DNA from: Reyranella aquatilis
Lineage (GTDB): Bacteria; Pseudomonadota; Alphaproteobacteria; Reyranellales; Reyranellaceae
Direction of reading: 5' to 3'
Assembly (NCBI RefSeq): GCF_020880995.1
Contig: NZ_JAJISD010000002.1
Coordinates: forward strand, 186,001 to 250,000
Length of the DNA stretch: 64,000 nt
Shown here: piece after piece, positions 8,272 through 16,564 of the stretch
How the letters are laid out: each line of letters begins with the position of its first letter
Numbering within the stretch: position 1 is the first letter of the stretch
Notes under the pieces: generated by a model
Told to the model about the DNA's origin: nothing
Databases searched by the model: none
What the model saw: only the letters and a program-made list of their open reading frames with translations
Program-made: the position numbers and the translations under genes

Positions 8272-9236
8272 CAGAAGTATCCCTCTCTCTTCTTGCGTTC
8301 CATCGAGGCCTGCGAGGCGGCGTCGACCAGGCGCCCTTGGCGTTCGGACGAACGTGCGTCGAGCAGCTCGGCGATCACGCCGCGAACGTCCGTCGCCGCG
8401 GAGGCGATCGCGCCGGTCAGCGGCCAGCAGCCCAGGGTGCGGAAGCGGACCCGGCGCTTGACCGTGTTCTCGCCCTCCTGAAAGCGCATGCGCTCGTCGT
8501 CGACGGCGATCAGGGCGCCGTCGCGTTCGACGACCATGCGCTCCGCCGCGAGATAGAGCGGCACGATGGGGATCGATTCGGCCTGGATGTAGGTCCAGAC
8601 GTCGAGTTCGGTCCAGTTGCTGAGAGGGAACACGCGCATCGTGTCGCCGGGCGACAGCCGCGTGTTGAACAGCCGCCACAGTTCAGGCCGCTGGTTGCGG
8701 GGATCCCAGACATGGCCCGAGGCGCGCAGGGAGAAGATGCGCTCCTTGGCGCGCGCCTTCTCCTCGTCGCGCCGGCCGCCGCCGAATGCCGCGTCGAACC
8801 CGTGCAGGTCGAGCGCATCCTTCAACGCCTCGGTCAGCATCAGGCGCGAATACTCGCCGGTCTCGGTGTCGAACGGATTGACGCCGGCTCGCGCCGCCGC
8901 CTCGTTGGAATGAACGAGCAGATCGAGGCCGTAGGCCGCGGCGATGCGGTCGCGATGCCGGAGCACCGCCTGGAAGTCCCAGCCCGAGGCGATGTGCAGG
9001 AAGGGGAACGGCGGCGGCGCAGGATAGAAAGCCTTGAGCGCCAGGTGGAGCATGACGCTCGAATCCTTGCCCACCGAGTAGAGCATCACGGGCTTTCGAT
9101 ACTCGGCCACGACCTCGCGCAGGATGTGGATGGCCTCGTCCTCCAGGCGCTGCAGATGCGGCGACAGGCTGGATCGACGGACGGCATCGCCGGACGGCGT
9201 GATCTTTGGGGCTTGCGCAGCGGCGGGCGGGCTCAT
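8271..9236 (-). CDS. cysD: Sulfate adenylyltransferase subunit 2
   Basis: A 321-aa ATP-sulfurylase small subunit, which adenylates sulfate to APS in complex with CysN. It is an adenine-nucleotide alpha-hydrolase of the PP-loop type with the [18 protein letters not shown]-loop. Family-typical segments are [30 protein letters not shown] and [16 protein letters not shown], and it ends in the conserved ERKKREGYF tail. It starts 10 bp after cysH and overlaps cysNC by one base. Its length is slightly above the usual 300 because of an alanine-rich N-terminal extension of about 15 residues. Confidence 0.97.
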   Translation of the reverse strand: MSPPAAAQAPKITPSGDAVRRSSLSPHLQRLEDEAIHILREVVAEYRKPVMLYSVGKDSSVMLHLALKAFYPAPPPFPFLHIASGWDFQAVLRHRDRIAAAYGLDLLVHSNEAAARAGVNPFDTETGEYSRLMLTEALKDALDLHGFDAAFGGGRRDEEKARAKERIFSLRASGHVWDPRNQRPELWRLFNTRLSPGDTMRVFPLSNWTELDVWTYIQAESIPIVPLYLAAERMVVERDGALIAVDDERMRFQEGENTVKRRVRFRTLGCWPLTGAIASAATDVRGVIAELLDARSSERQGRLVDAASQASMERKKREGYF

Positions 9237-9246
9237 CGAACAGTAC

Positions 9247-9972
9247 TCACTTCACGGATTCCAGGGCGGTCGGACGGTCGACGGTGGAGCGGTGGATGCC
9301 GCATTCGGTCTTCTCGAACCCGCGCCAGCGCCCGGCGCGCACGCCCTCGTCGGGCAGGATCGAGGACGTGCAAGGCGCACAGCCGATCGACGGAAAACCG
9401 CGGCCCGCCAACGGATGCACCGGCAGACCGTGGCGGGTGGCATAGGCGTCGATCTCGGCCTGCCCCCAGCGCGCCAGCGGGTTGATCTTGGCCTGCACGC
9501 CATCGACCTCGAACACGTCGAGCGCGCTGCGTGTCGTGGACTGGAAGCGCTTGCGGCCGGTGATCCAGGCCTCGAAGCCCTGCAGCGCGCGCTGGAGCGG
9601 CGCCACCTTGCGGAAAGCGCAGCAGCCGTCGGGGTCCCAGGTGGCGCGGCTGAGATCGGCATCGAGTCGCGCCACCTCCTCGGCCGACGGACCGACGCTG
9701 CGCACGTCACTCAGTCCCAGGTGGCGCACCAGCCGGTCACGATGCTCGAGCGTCTCGGGAAAATGCCGGCCGGTGTCGACGAACAGCACGGGCGTGTTGG
9801 CATCGATCTCCGCCACCATGTGGAGCAGCACGCCGGAATCGGCACCGAACGAGGAAACCACGGCGATACGTCGGGTGAAGACCTCACCAAGCACGGCCTG
9901 CAGGATGCAGGACGGCTCCGCGCCATCGAAGCGGCGTCTCAGGTTGACGACATGCAGGGCGAGCGTCGGCAT
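9247..9972 (-). CDS. cysH: Assimilatory APS reductase (thioredoxin-dependent, 4Fe-4S)
   Basis: A 241-aa reductase that converts APS to sulfite. The PP-loop-like site is [11 protein letters not shown] (residues 40-50). The catalytic Cys lies in TECGIH (C224). Two further Cys pairs, CC at 117-118 and CAPC at 198-201, are the iron-sulfur ligands that by family knowledge mark APS reductase rather than PAPS reductase. It sits 4 bp after cysA and 10 bp before cysD. No sulfite reductase gene (cysI/J or sir) follows in the window, so that step is encoded elsewhere. Confidence 0.95.
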   Translation of the reverse strand: MPTLALHVVNLRRRFDGAEPSCILQAVLGEVFTRRIAVVSSFGADSGVLLHMVAEIDANTPVLFVDTGRHFPETLEHRDRLVRHLGLSDVRSVGPSAEEVARLDADLSRATWDPDGCCAFRKVAPLQRALQGFEAWITGRKRFQSTTRSALDVFEVDGVQAKINPLARWGQAEIDAYATRHGLPVHPLAGRGFPSIGCAPCTSSILPDEGVRAGRWRGFEKTECGIHRSTVDRPTALESVK

Positions 9973-9976
9973 GGCG

Positions 9977-11020
9977 TCACCGCGACGTGAACAGGCGGAT
10001 GGTGGCGAGCGACACCGGCAGCACGTCGCCCTTACGGGCGCAGTGACCTGCCGGCAGATCGATTTCGACGGCCGGCAGGCCCTCGGTGAGCAGCAGTTCG
10101 GCGCGCCGGGCGGCGCCGCCGCGGCGGACGGCGATCACCCGGGCGGGGATCGCCGTGGCCGGATCGGTCGCGGGCACGAGATCGCCGGGCCGCACGAACA
10201 GTTCGGCCGGACCCGCGGCGTTCTCGCCCGGCGTCCGCACCTGATGGTCGCCGATGCGGATCCAGCTGCCGGCCGCATCGACGGGCACCCGCACCGCCTC
10301 GCCGACGAAGCCCGCGACGAACGGCGTTGCGGGCCGGTCGAGGATGTCGTCGGGCGTGCCGACCTGCTCGACACCGCCCTTGTCGAAGATCGCGACCCTG
10401 TCGGCGAGTTCCAGCGCCTCTTCCTGGTCGTGGGTGACGAACAGGGTCGTGTGGCCGGTGCGCTCGTGCACCTCGCGCAGCCAGCGCCGCAGATCCCGGC
10501 GCACCTTGGCGTCGAGCGCCCCGAACGGCTCGTCGAGCAGCAGCACGCGCGGTTCGACGGCCAGCGCACGGGCCAGTGCCACGCGCTGGCGCTGGCCGCC
10601 CGAAAGCTGCGCGGGGCGGCGACGATCGAGCCCGGGAAGCTGAACCAGGTCGAGCAGATCCGCGACGCGGCGCTTGATATCGGCGTCCGACGGCCGCTCG
10701 CGCCGCGGCCGCACCCGCAGGCCGTAGGCGATATTCTCGGCAACAGTGAGATGGCGGAACAGCGCGTAGTGCTGGAAGACGAAGCCGACACGCCGATCCT
10801 GTACGCTGAGGTGCGTGGCATCCTCGTCGCCGAACAGGATCCGGCCGGCGGTCGGCGATTCAAGTCCGGCGACCAGGCGCAGGAACGTGGTCTTGCCCGA
10901 ACCCGAGGGCCCGAGCAGGGCCAGCAACTCCCCCGGCTCCACGGCCAGGTCGAGGCCGGACACGGCAACGGTGCCGCCGAAGGACTTGGCCAACCCCTCG
11001 GCACGGATCGCGATTGCCAC
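9977..11020 (-). CDS. cysA: Sulfate/thiosulfate ABC transporter ATP-binding protein
   Basis: A 347-aa ATPase powering sulfate import with CysT and CysW. Motifs are Walker [11 protein letters not shown]-loop VFQHYALF, signature [15 protein letters not shown], Walker [12 protein letters not shown] and H-loop VTHDQ. The C-terminal third is the TOBE-like regulatory domain ([12 protein letters not shown]). The start is taken as GTG 11018-11020, 7 bp after the cysW stop, because it opens [14 protein letters not shown], the normal N-terminus. The longer open frame upstream is cysW in another frame. No strong Shine-Dalgarno is visible, so coupling to cysW translation is likely. Confidence 0.93.
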   Translation of the reverse strand: MAIAIRAEGLAKSFGGTVAVSGLDLAVEPGELLALLGPSGSGKTTFLRLVAGLESPTAGRILFGDEDATHLSVQDRRVGFVFQHYALFRHLTVAENIAYGLRVRPRRERPSDADIKRRVADLLDLVQLPGLDRRRPAQLSGGQRQRVALARALAVEPRVLLLDEPFGALDAKVRRDLRRWLREVHERTGHTTLFVTHDQEEALELADRVAIFDKGGVEQVGTPDDILDRPATPFVAGFVGEAVRVPVDAAGSWIRIGDHQVRTPGENAAGPAELFVRPGDLVPATDPATAIPARVIAVRRGGAARRAELLLTEGLPAVEIDLPAGHCARKGDVLPVSLATIRLFTSR

Positions 11021-11027
11021 CGGACGG

Positions 11028-11870
11028 TCAGTGACGGCGGGTGCGTGCGAGCCCGTCGCCGTATCGCCACTCGAGGAGGGACTTGGCGCCCAGGGTGACG
11101 AGGGCGAGTCCCGCCAGAAGCGTGGAGACGGCGAAAGCGCCGACGAAGTTGTACTCATTGTAAAGGATCTCCACTTGAAGCGGCATGGTGTTGGTGAGGC
11201 CGCGGATATGGCCGGAGACGACCGATACCGCGCCGAATTCGCCCATCGCCCGCGCGTTGCACAGCAGCACGCCGTAGAGCAGCGCCCACCGGACATTGGG
11301 CAGGGTGACGGTGAGGAAAGTGCGGAATCCGGAGGCGCCGAGGGTCAGGGCCGCCTCCTCCTCCGCCGTGCCCTGCTCGTGCATCAGCGGAATGAGTTCG
11401 CGCGCGATGAACGGGAAAGTGACGAAGACGGTGGCAAGCACGATGCCAGGCACGGCGAAGATGATCTTGAAGCCCCAGTCGTCGACCAATGGCCCGAGCA
11501 GCCCCTTGGCGCCGAACAGCAGCACGTAGACCAGGCCCGACACGACGGGCGACACCGAGAACGGCAGGTCGATCAGTGTGACAAGGAGGCTCTTGCCCGG
11601 AAACTCGAACTTGGCGACAGCCCAGGCGGTCGAGACGCCGAAGACGAGGTTGAGCGGTACAGCGATGGCGGCAACCAGCAGGGTGAGCCTGATCGCCGCC
11701 TGCGTGTCGGGATCTGCGAAAGCCTCGAGGAACACCCCCACCCCACGGCGCAAAGCCTCGGTAAAGACCGCGGCCAGCGGAAGGACCAGGAACAGCGCCA
11801 GGAAGACCAACGTCAAACCGAGCAGCGTCCAGCGCACGGGCCGTCCCTCGGTGAGGACACCGTCACGCAT
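11028..11870 (-). CDS. cysW: Sulfate ABC transporter permease CysW
   Basis: A 280-aa inner-membrane permease with about six transmembrane helices. It carries the EAA loop for contact with CysA ([23 protein letters not shown]), and the [17 protein letters not shown] segment is typical of CysW. It forms the translocation pore as a heterodimer with CysT. The gene begins inside cysT (8-bp overlap) and is followed by cysA after 7 bp, so the stoichiometric subunits are translated together. Confidence 0.95.
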   Translation of the reverse strand: MRDGVLTEGRPVRWTLLGLTLVFLALFLVLPLAAVFTEALRRGVGVFLEAFADPDTQAAIRLTLLVAAIAVPLNLVFGVSTAWAVAKFEFPGKSLLVTLIDLPFSVSPVVSGLVYVLLFGAKGLLGPLVDDWGFKIIFAVPGIVLATVFVTFPFIARELIPLMHEQGTAEEEAALTLGASGFRTFLTVTLPNVRWALLYGVLLCNARAMGEFGAVSVVSGHIRGLTNTMPLQVEILYNEYNFVGAFAVSTLLAGLALVTLGAKSLLEWRYGDGLARTRRH

Positions 11871-12732
11871 GACCGAGCCTGCGCCGGCTGTAGGCCTGGA
11901 GACCGTTGATGGCGAGCAGCGCCAGGAACGAGATCGCCAGCATCACGGTGGCGATCGCGGCGGCGCCGGCATAGTCAAACTCCTCCAGCTTCGTGACGAT
12001 CAGCAGCGGCGCGATCTCCGATACGAAGGGCATGTTGCCCGCGATGAAGATCACCGAGCCGTACTCGCCAACCGCGCGCGCGAAGGCGAGCGCCACACCC
12101 GTCAGCAGGGCCGGCAATAGTGCGGGCAACACGACACGGAACACGGTTTGCGCGCGTGAGGCGCCCAGCGTCGCGGATGCCTCCTCGACCTCGCGGTCGA
12201 GGTCCTGAAGGACCGGTTGCACGGTCCGCACGACGAAGGGCAGGCCGATGAAGATGAGGGCGATCAGAATGCCCCAGGGCGTGAAGGCTATCTTGATGCC
12301 CCACGGCGCGAACAACGAGCCGATCCAGCCGTTGGTAGCGTAGAGCGCTGCGAGCGCGATGCCGGCCACCGCGGTCGGCAGGGCGAACGGCAGGTCGATC
12401 ATGGCATCGAGCAGGCGCTTGCCAGGAAACTCGTAGCGCACCAGGACCCACGCGGCGATCGAGCCGAACACAGCGTTCACGAGAGCGGCGGCCGCAGAAA
12501 TGAAGAAGCTCACCTGCAGCGCCGCCAGCACGCGCGGCGTGGTGGCGACGCGCCAGATTCCGTCAAGGCCGAGATCTGCGGCACGAGCCAACAGCACCGC
12601 CAACGGCAAAAGCACGATCAAGGAGAGATAGCTGACGGCAAAGCCGAACGTGATCCCGAAGCCCGGCAAGGCGCTCGGCTCCCGGAAGCTTCGGTGGCTC
12701 GACGTCCAGCCGCGGAGAGCCGCGACGCTCAT
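11863..12732 (-). CDS. cysT: Sulfate ABC transporter permease CysT (CysU)
   Basis: A 289-aa permease partner of CysW. The N-terminal [26 protein letters not shown] leads a six-helix core. The EAA loop is [20 protein letters not shown], and the [18 protein letters not shown] segment is diagnostic for CysT. Its start overlaps the cysP stop (ATGA, 4 bp) and its end overlaps cysW. Length is normal for the family. Confidence 0.95.
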   Translation of the reverse strand: MSVAALRGWTSSHRSFREPSALPGFGITFGFAVSYLSLIVLLPLAVLLARAADLGLDGIWRVATTPRVLAALQVSFFISAAAALVNAVFGSIAAWVLVRYEFPGKRLLDAMIDLPFALPTAVAGIALAALYATNGWIGSLFAPWGIKIAFTPWGILIALIFIGLPFVVRTVQPVLQDLDREVEEASATLGASRAQTVFRVVLPALLPALLTGVALAFARAVGEYGSVIFIAGNMPFVSEIAPLLIVTKLEEFDYAGAAAIATVMLAISFLALLAINGLQAYSRRRLGHA

Positions 12733-13772
12733 CGCGTCGCGGTCTTTCCGGGCTTGTAGATCTGGTCGAACAGGCCGCCGTCGGCGAAGTGCTCGGACTG
12801 CGCCTTGGTCCAGCCGCCGAACACACCGTCGATCGTCACCAGCTTCAGCTTGGGAAAGCGCGCCAGGTCGGCCGGATCGGCGGCTTCCGGCTTGGACGGG
12901 CGGTAGAAGTTGCGGGCGATGATCTTCTGCGCCGCCGGCGAGTAGAGATAGTCGAGATAGGCCTGCGCCACCTTCCGCGTGCCGCGCTTGTCGACGACGA
13001 CATCGACCAGCGACACCGGCGGCTCGGCGAGGATGGAGAACGGCGGCACGACGATATCGAACTTGTCGGCGCCGAACTCCTGCTGGATCAGGAAGGCCTC
13101 GTTCTCCCAGGAGATCGCGACGTCGCCCACCGCGCGCTGCGCGAAGGTCGTGGTCGACCCGCGGGCGCCCGAATCCAGCACCGGCACGTTCTTGTAGAGC
13201 GCCTCGACGAACTTGCGCGCCGCCGCCTGATCACCCTTTGTACGGTCGAGTTCGTAGGCCCATGCAGCCAGGTAATTCCAGCGTGCGCCTCCCGACGTCT
13301 TCGGGTTCGGCGTCACGACAGACACGCCCTCCTTCAAAAGGTCGGGCCAGTCCTTGATGCCCTTCGGGTTGCCCTTGCGCACGACGAAGACGATCGTCGA
13401 GGTGTAGGGCGAGCTGTTGTTTGGCAGGCGGCTCTGCCAGGTGTCCGGCAGGCGCTTCGATTCACGAGCGATGGCGTCGATGTCGCCTGCCAGGGCCAGC
13501 GTGACGACGTCGGCCTCCAGTCCGTCGATTACCGAGCGGGCCTGCTTGCCCGATCCACCATGGGAGGTGCGGATCGTCACCTTCTGGCCGGTGCTGGCCT
13601 GCCAGTCCTTGGCGAAGGCTTCGTTGAGCGCTTTGTAGAGTTCGCGCGTCGGATCGTACGAGACGTTGGTCAGCACGACCTCAGCCGGCGTTTGTGCACG
13701 TACGGCAACGATGGTGGACATCAGGCCCGCCGCGATGGCGAGGGCTGCGAGGAAGCTCTGTCGGGTCGTCAT
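12729..13772 (-). CDS. cysP: Periplasmic sulfate-binding protein
   Basis: A 347-aa solute-binding protein. The cleavable signal is [19 protein letters not shown], with cleavage after VRAQ. The mature N-terminus [19 protein letters not shown] is characteristic of Sbp/CysP. Further family motifs are [26 protein letters not shown], where Ser and main-chain groups hold sulfate, and [14 protein letters not shown]. It delivers sulfate, possibly thiosulfate, to the CysTWA complex. It is second in the operon, 19 bp after the 65-aa gene. Sbp and CysP cannot be distinguished from sequence here. Confidence 0.93.
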   Translation of the reverse strand: MTTRQSFLAALAIAAGLMSTIVAVRAQTPAEVVLTNVSYDPTRELYKALNEAFAKDWQASTGQKVTIRTSHGGSGKQARSVIDGLEADVVTLALAGDIDAIARESKRLPDTWQSRLPNNSSPYTSTIVFVVRKGNPKGIKDWPDLLKEGVSVVTPNPKTSGGARWNYLAAWAYELDRTKGDQAAARKFVEALYKNVPVLDSGARGSTTTFAQRAVGDVAISWENEAFLIQQEFGADKFDIVVPPFSILAEPPVSLVDVVVDKRGTRKVAQAYLDYLYSPAAQKIIARNFYRPSKPEAADPADLARFPKLKLVTIDGVFGGWTKAQSEHFADGGLFDQIYKPGKTATR

Positions 13773-13791
13773 GATGGATTTTGCCTGTCAA

Positions 13792-13989
13792 TCAATGCGC
13801 GAAGGAGGTTCGGCGCGAGCCGCGCTGCAGCCGGGCGGCGGCAAGTCGGGCATGGCCGGGGGTGGTGAACTGCGTGCCGTCGAGTTCGAAGAACGGACGG
13901 GCGGTCGCGTGGAAGCGAAAGGCGTTGCCTTCGCGCAGGACGATGCCCGCAGGCTCGCCCCAGATTTCGATGATGAAGGGTTCGGACAT
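13792..13989 (-). CDS. Small conserved-type protein heading the sulfate operon
   Basis: A 65-aa protein (starts MSEPFIIEIWGEPAGIVLR) with no membrane segment, predicted mostly beta with a basic C-terminal tail. I do not recognise a named domain. It is supported as a real gene by a GGAGGAG ribosome site 7 nt before the ATG, by its place 19 bp before cysP in the same direction, and by codon use like its neighbours. That ribosome site is folded into a hairpin (13997-14016), so its translation may be the regulated step for the operon. Function is unknown; a small regulator or partner of sulfate uptake is a guess. Confidence 0.75.
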   Translation of the reverse strand: MSEPFIIEIWGEPAGIVLREGNAFRFHATARPFFELDGTQFTTPGHARLAAARLQRGSRRTSFAH

Positions 13990-13996
13990 GGCTCCG

Positions 13997-14016
13997 CTCC
14001 TCCGGCCCTTGAGGAG
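13997..14016 (-). promoter_or_regulatory. Hairpin sequestering the first Shine-Dalgarno of the cys operon
   Basis: On the minus strand CTCCTC (complement of 14011-14016) pairs with GAGGAG (complement of 13997-14002) across an 8-nt loop. The 3' arm is the ribosome site of the 65-aa gene. An alternative, mutually exclusive pairing of GGCTCC with GGAGCC (14013-14018 and 13990-13995) is also possible. With the Cys-codon leader upstream this looks like a switch, though pairing energies were not computed. Confidence 0.5.
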
Positions 14017-14059
14017 CCGGTCTGGTCTCGCGAAAAACTGTCTTCGACTTGGGTCCGGC

Positions 14060-14137
14060 TCAGGCGAGCCGGCAGCTCATGCGGCACATGCCGCGTCGAC
14101 AGGTGAAGCGGAGGGTCGGCAGAAGGGGCTGGGTCAT
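14060..14137 (-). CDS. Cys-rich leader peptide of the sulfate assimilation operon
   Basis: A 25-codon ORF starting MTQPLLPTLRF and ending TCRRGMCRMSCRLA, with Cys at positions 13, 18 and 22 in the last half. An in-frame upstream ATG would add MDETA. A 7-bp inverted repeat, CCGGCTC/GAGCCGG (14055-14072), spans its last codons and stop. The stop lies about 70 nt before the first operon gene. Three Cys codons in ten, placed just before alternative hairpins, is the hallmark of amino-acid attenuation: a ribosome stalled for lack of Cys-tRNA would alter folding downstream. That the ORF is translated is inferred. Confidence 0.6.
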   Translation of the reverse strand: MTQPLLPTLRFTCRRGMCRMSCRLA

Positions 14138-14357
14138 CGCTGTCTCATCCATCGTAGCGGAGCCCACGAACGTATCGTGACGCTTTAGCACTTGGTGACG
14201 CGGCGCAAGCTGCTCCTCAAATCCCGCGGTCTTTCGACCCTTCTGAAATGCCCCGGTTTGCGACAGCGGACAATGGTTTGCTTTGTCAAAGTTCGAGCGC
14301 GCGGCAGAACGATCTGCGCGCCGGCGCGGCGCGCAGCGACAGGCATTTGCCTCGCGC

Positions 14358-15443
14358 CTATCGCGCCGAGAGATCGACCGCCAGCGCCACGGGAAGACGG
14401 TCGAGACCGTAGGTGCGCGTGGCCGTGCCGCTGTAGAGCGCCGTCTTCTCCCCGGCACTCGCGCCCGCCGTCAGCCGCTTGAAGGCGTTCCACAGGACCG
14501 GGTAGCTGCACTGTCCCTTGTCGACCGGGAAGTTGCTCTCGAACATGCAGCGCTCGGCGCCGAACGCCTCGATGCAGGTCTCGATGTAGGGACGCCAGGT
14601 CGTCGCCAGTTCTTCCGAGCCCGGCGGCTTGGCCCGCTTGTGGAAGTCGAAGCCGTTCACGAACATGGTCAGGCCACCGAGCTTGACCCGTACGTTGGGC
14701 AGCGACGCCAGTTCGGTGATGCGCTGCTTCCATTCGGGATAGACCTCGGCCTGCCTGCCGCGGAACGGACCGATGCCCAGCGGGCCGCCGACATGGTCGA
14801 CGACGATCGTGAGCTCGGGCACCGCGCGCGCCAGCGCGATCACGTGAGGGAGCTGCGTATGATAGGCCCAGACGTCGAGCGGCAGGCCCTGCCGCGCCAG
14901 ACGACGCGCGCCATCCGCAAACGACGGATGCTCGAGCGGGCCCGGCGGCTTCATCACCAGGTTGGAGGTGACGTCCGGCGAGGGATGCCATGCGGTGCGG
15001 TTGCGGATACCGCAGAAGCGGCCGCCGGCAATGGCCCGATGCTTCTCGAGCAAGGGCTCGACCCGATCGCCCAGGGTCAGGTCGACCATGCCGATGATGC
15101 CGGCGCAGGCGCGCGTCGGACCGTGGCGGCCGCTCGCGCTCACCGCCGCCATGCCCGTCACGAACTCCGTCTCGCCGAGCGACTGCTCGTCGGTCGGACC
15201 CGAGGCGCGATACATCTCCCCGCACTGCACGAAGATCGTCGCGCGGATGTCGTGCCCGCTCGCCGTGTCGGCCAGGAGATGCGGCAGCAGGTAGGAATGG
15301 CCGCCGTCGCGCTCCCAGAGATGATGATGCGGATCGACGATCGGCAGGCCCGGCTCGAGGATCGGCTCCTCGGTCAGGCGAAGCCAGTCTTCGCGCACGA
15401 CGATCTGCCGGCCATGGCCGAGCAGCGGATCGTTCTCGGCCAT
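14358..15443 (-). CDS. Amidohydrolase-family metal-dependent hydrolase
   Basis: A 361-aa TIM-barrel hydrolase of the amidohydrolase-2 type (lactonase/decarboxylase group). The metal site starts with PIVDPHHHLWE. Conserved elements are FVQCGEMYR, VDHVGGPLG on a late strand, RVKLGGL, and FESNFPVDK near the C-terminus with the catalytic Asp context. There is no signal peptide, so it is cytosolic. It starts 10 bp after a TctC-type binding protein gene and is surely co-transcribed with it, suggesting it acts on the carboxylated compound that protein binds. The substrate is unknown. Confidence 0.85.
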   Translation of the reverse strand: MAENDPLLGHGRQIVVREDWLRLTEEPILEPGLPIVDPHHHLWERDGGHSYLLPHLLADTASGHDIRATIFVQCGEMYRASGPTDEQSLGETEFVTGMAAVSASGRHGPTRACAGIIGMVDLTLGDRVEPLLEKHRAIAGGRFCGIRNRTAWHPSPDVTSNLVMKPPGPLEHPSFADGARRLARQGLPLDVWAYHTQLPHVIALARAVPELTIVVDHVGGPLGIGPFRGRQAEVYPEWKQRITELASLPNVRVKLGGLTMFVNGFDFHKRAKPPGSEELATTWRPYIETCIEAFGAERCMFESNFPVDKGQCSYPVLWNAFKRLTAGASAGEKTALYSGTATRTYGLDRLPVALAVDLSAR

Positions 15444-15453
15444 CTCCTGCTCC

Positions 15454-16437
15454 CTACTCGATGCGGATGTTCGCGCTCTTCACCATCTCGGCGAAGAAGG
15501 CGATCTGCTTTTCACGGAAGGCCGTGAACTCGACGACCGTGTTGGGCTGCGTCAGCGCGCCCAGCTCCGCGAGCCGCTTGGCCACGCTCTCCATCTTCAT
15601 GACGGCGTTGACCTCGGCATTGAGGCGCGAGATCAGGGCGGGATCGGTGCCGGCCGGCGCGAACAGGCCGTTCCATTCCCAGGTCTCGAAACCCGGAATG
15701 ACCTCCGAGATGGCAGGAACGCCCGGCAGGACCTCGACCGGCTTCGGCCCGGTATGCGCCATGCAGGTCACGTCCTTCGACGTGAGCAATGCCACGGTGC
15801 CGGGAACGTTGCTGAACAGCAGCGGGATGCGGCCGGCGAACAGGTCGTTCCGGACCGAGCCCATCTCCTTGTAGGGCACGTGGTTGATCTTTATGCCGGC
15901 CTTCTGGTTCAGCAGTTCGAGCGAGACATGCTGCACTGTGCCGATCCCCGTCGAGGCACAGTCGAGCGAGCCCGGCTTGCTCTTCGCGAGCGCGATCAGC
16001 TCAGGCACCGTCTTGACCGGGAACTGGGCGTTGCGCACGAGCGTCACCGGCGTCTGCATCGTCTGGGCGATCGGCAGGAGCTCGCGCTGCGTGTCGTAGG
16101 GCAGCTTGCCGGCGAACAGCGACGGGTTCACCGACTGCGCGGTGGCATCGTACAGAATCGTATAGCCGTCGTTGGGCGCACGCGCGACGATCTGGGCGGC
16201 GATCGTGCCGGCGGCACCTGGCTTGTTGTCGACGGTGAAGCTCTGGCCCAGCCTCTCGCCCAGCGCCTGGCAGTAGATGCGGCAAACCACGTCGGCCGTC
16301 CCGCCCGCGCTGTAGGCATTGACCACCCGCACCGGTTTGCTGGGCCAGGCCTGCGCCTGCACGATGGCGGGCGCGGCCAGCACGCCGACGGTGGCGCCCA
16401 GCAGGGTGCGGCGGCCGATGGTACGGCTGTGCGACAT
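15454..16437 (-). CDS. TctC/Bug-family periplasmic substrate-binding protein
   Basis: A 327-aa binding protein of the tripartite tricarboxylate transporter family. It has a twin-arginine-like signal (RTIGRRTLLGATVGVLAAPAIVQAQ) and the family landmarks WPSKPVRVVNAYSAGGTADVV, VDNKPGAAGTIAAQIVARA and the PDGYT-like PNDGYTILYD. ATG 16437 has a strong GGAGG upstream. No TctA/TctB membrane subunits are nearby, as is common for these orphan receptors. It is paired with an amidohydrolase, so the ligand may be that enzyme's substrate or product. Confidence 0.9.
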   Translation of the reverse strand: MSHSRTIGRRTLLGATVGVLAAPAIVQAQAWPSKPVRVVNAYSAGGTADVVCRIYCQALGERLGQSFTVDNKPGAAGTIAAQIVARAPNDGYTILYDATAQSVNPSLFAGKLPYDTQRELLPIAQTMQTPVTLVRNAQFPVKTVPELIALAKSKPGSLDCASTGIGTVQHVSLELLNQKAGIKINHVPYKEMGSVRNDLFAGRIPLLFSNVPGTVALLTSKDVTCMAHTGPKPVEVLPGVPAISEVIPGFETWEWNGLFAPAGTDPALISRLNAEVNAVMKMESVAKRLAELGALTQPNTVVEFTAFREKQIAFFAEMVKSANIRIE

Positions 16438-16564
16438 CTCGTTTCCTCCGTTACACGCAGCTCTTTGGCTACGCCAAAAAGTCTGCAGGCACGGCGCTTA
16501 CAGCCACAAGCGCAATCGATGCGGCTCGATTGCACGCCGAAACGGAATGTCCCTCGCCGCGTCG

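Noticed and set aside
8272-8679. Long N-terminal extension of CysNC
   Set aside because: It is cysD in another frame; the normal CysN start overlaps the cysD stop.
11021-11296. N-terminal extension of CysA
   Set aside because: Reads cysW out of frame; [14 protein letters not shown] is the usual CysA N-terminus.
14262-14289. TTGACA on the minus strand (14284-14289) as the cys operon -35 box
   Set aside because: Seventeen bases downstream the sequence is GCTGTC, a poor -10; a promoter may be nearby but cannot be fixed.
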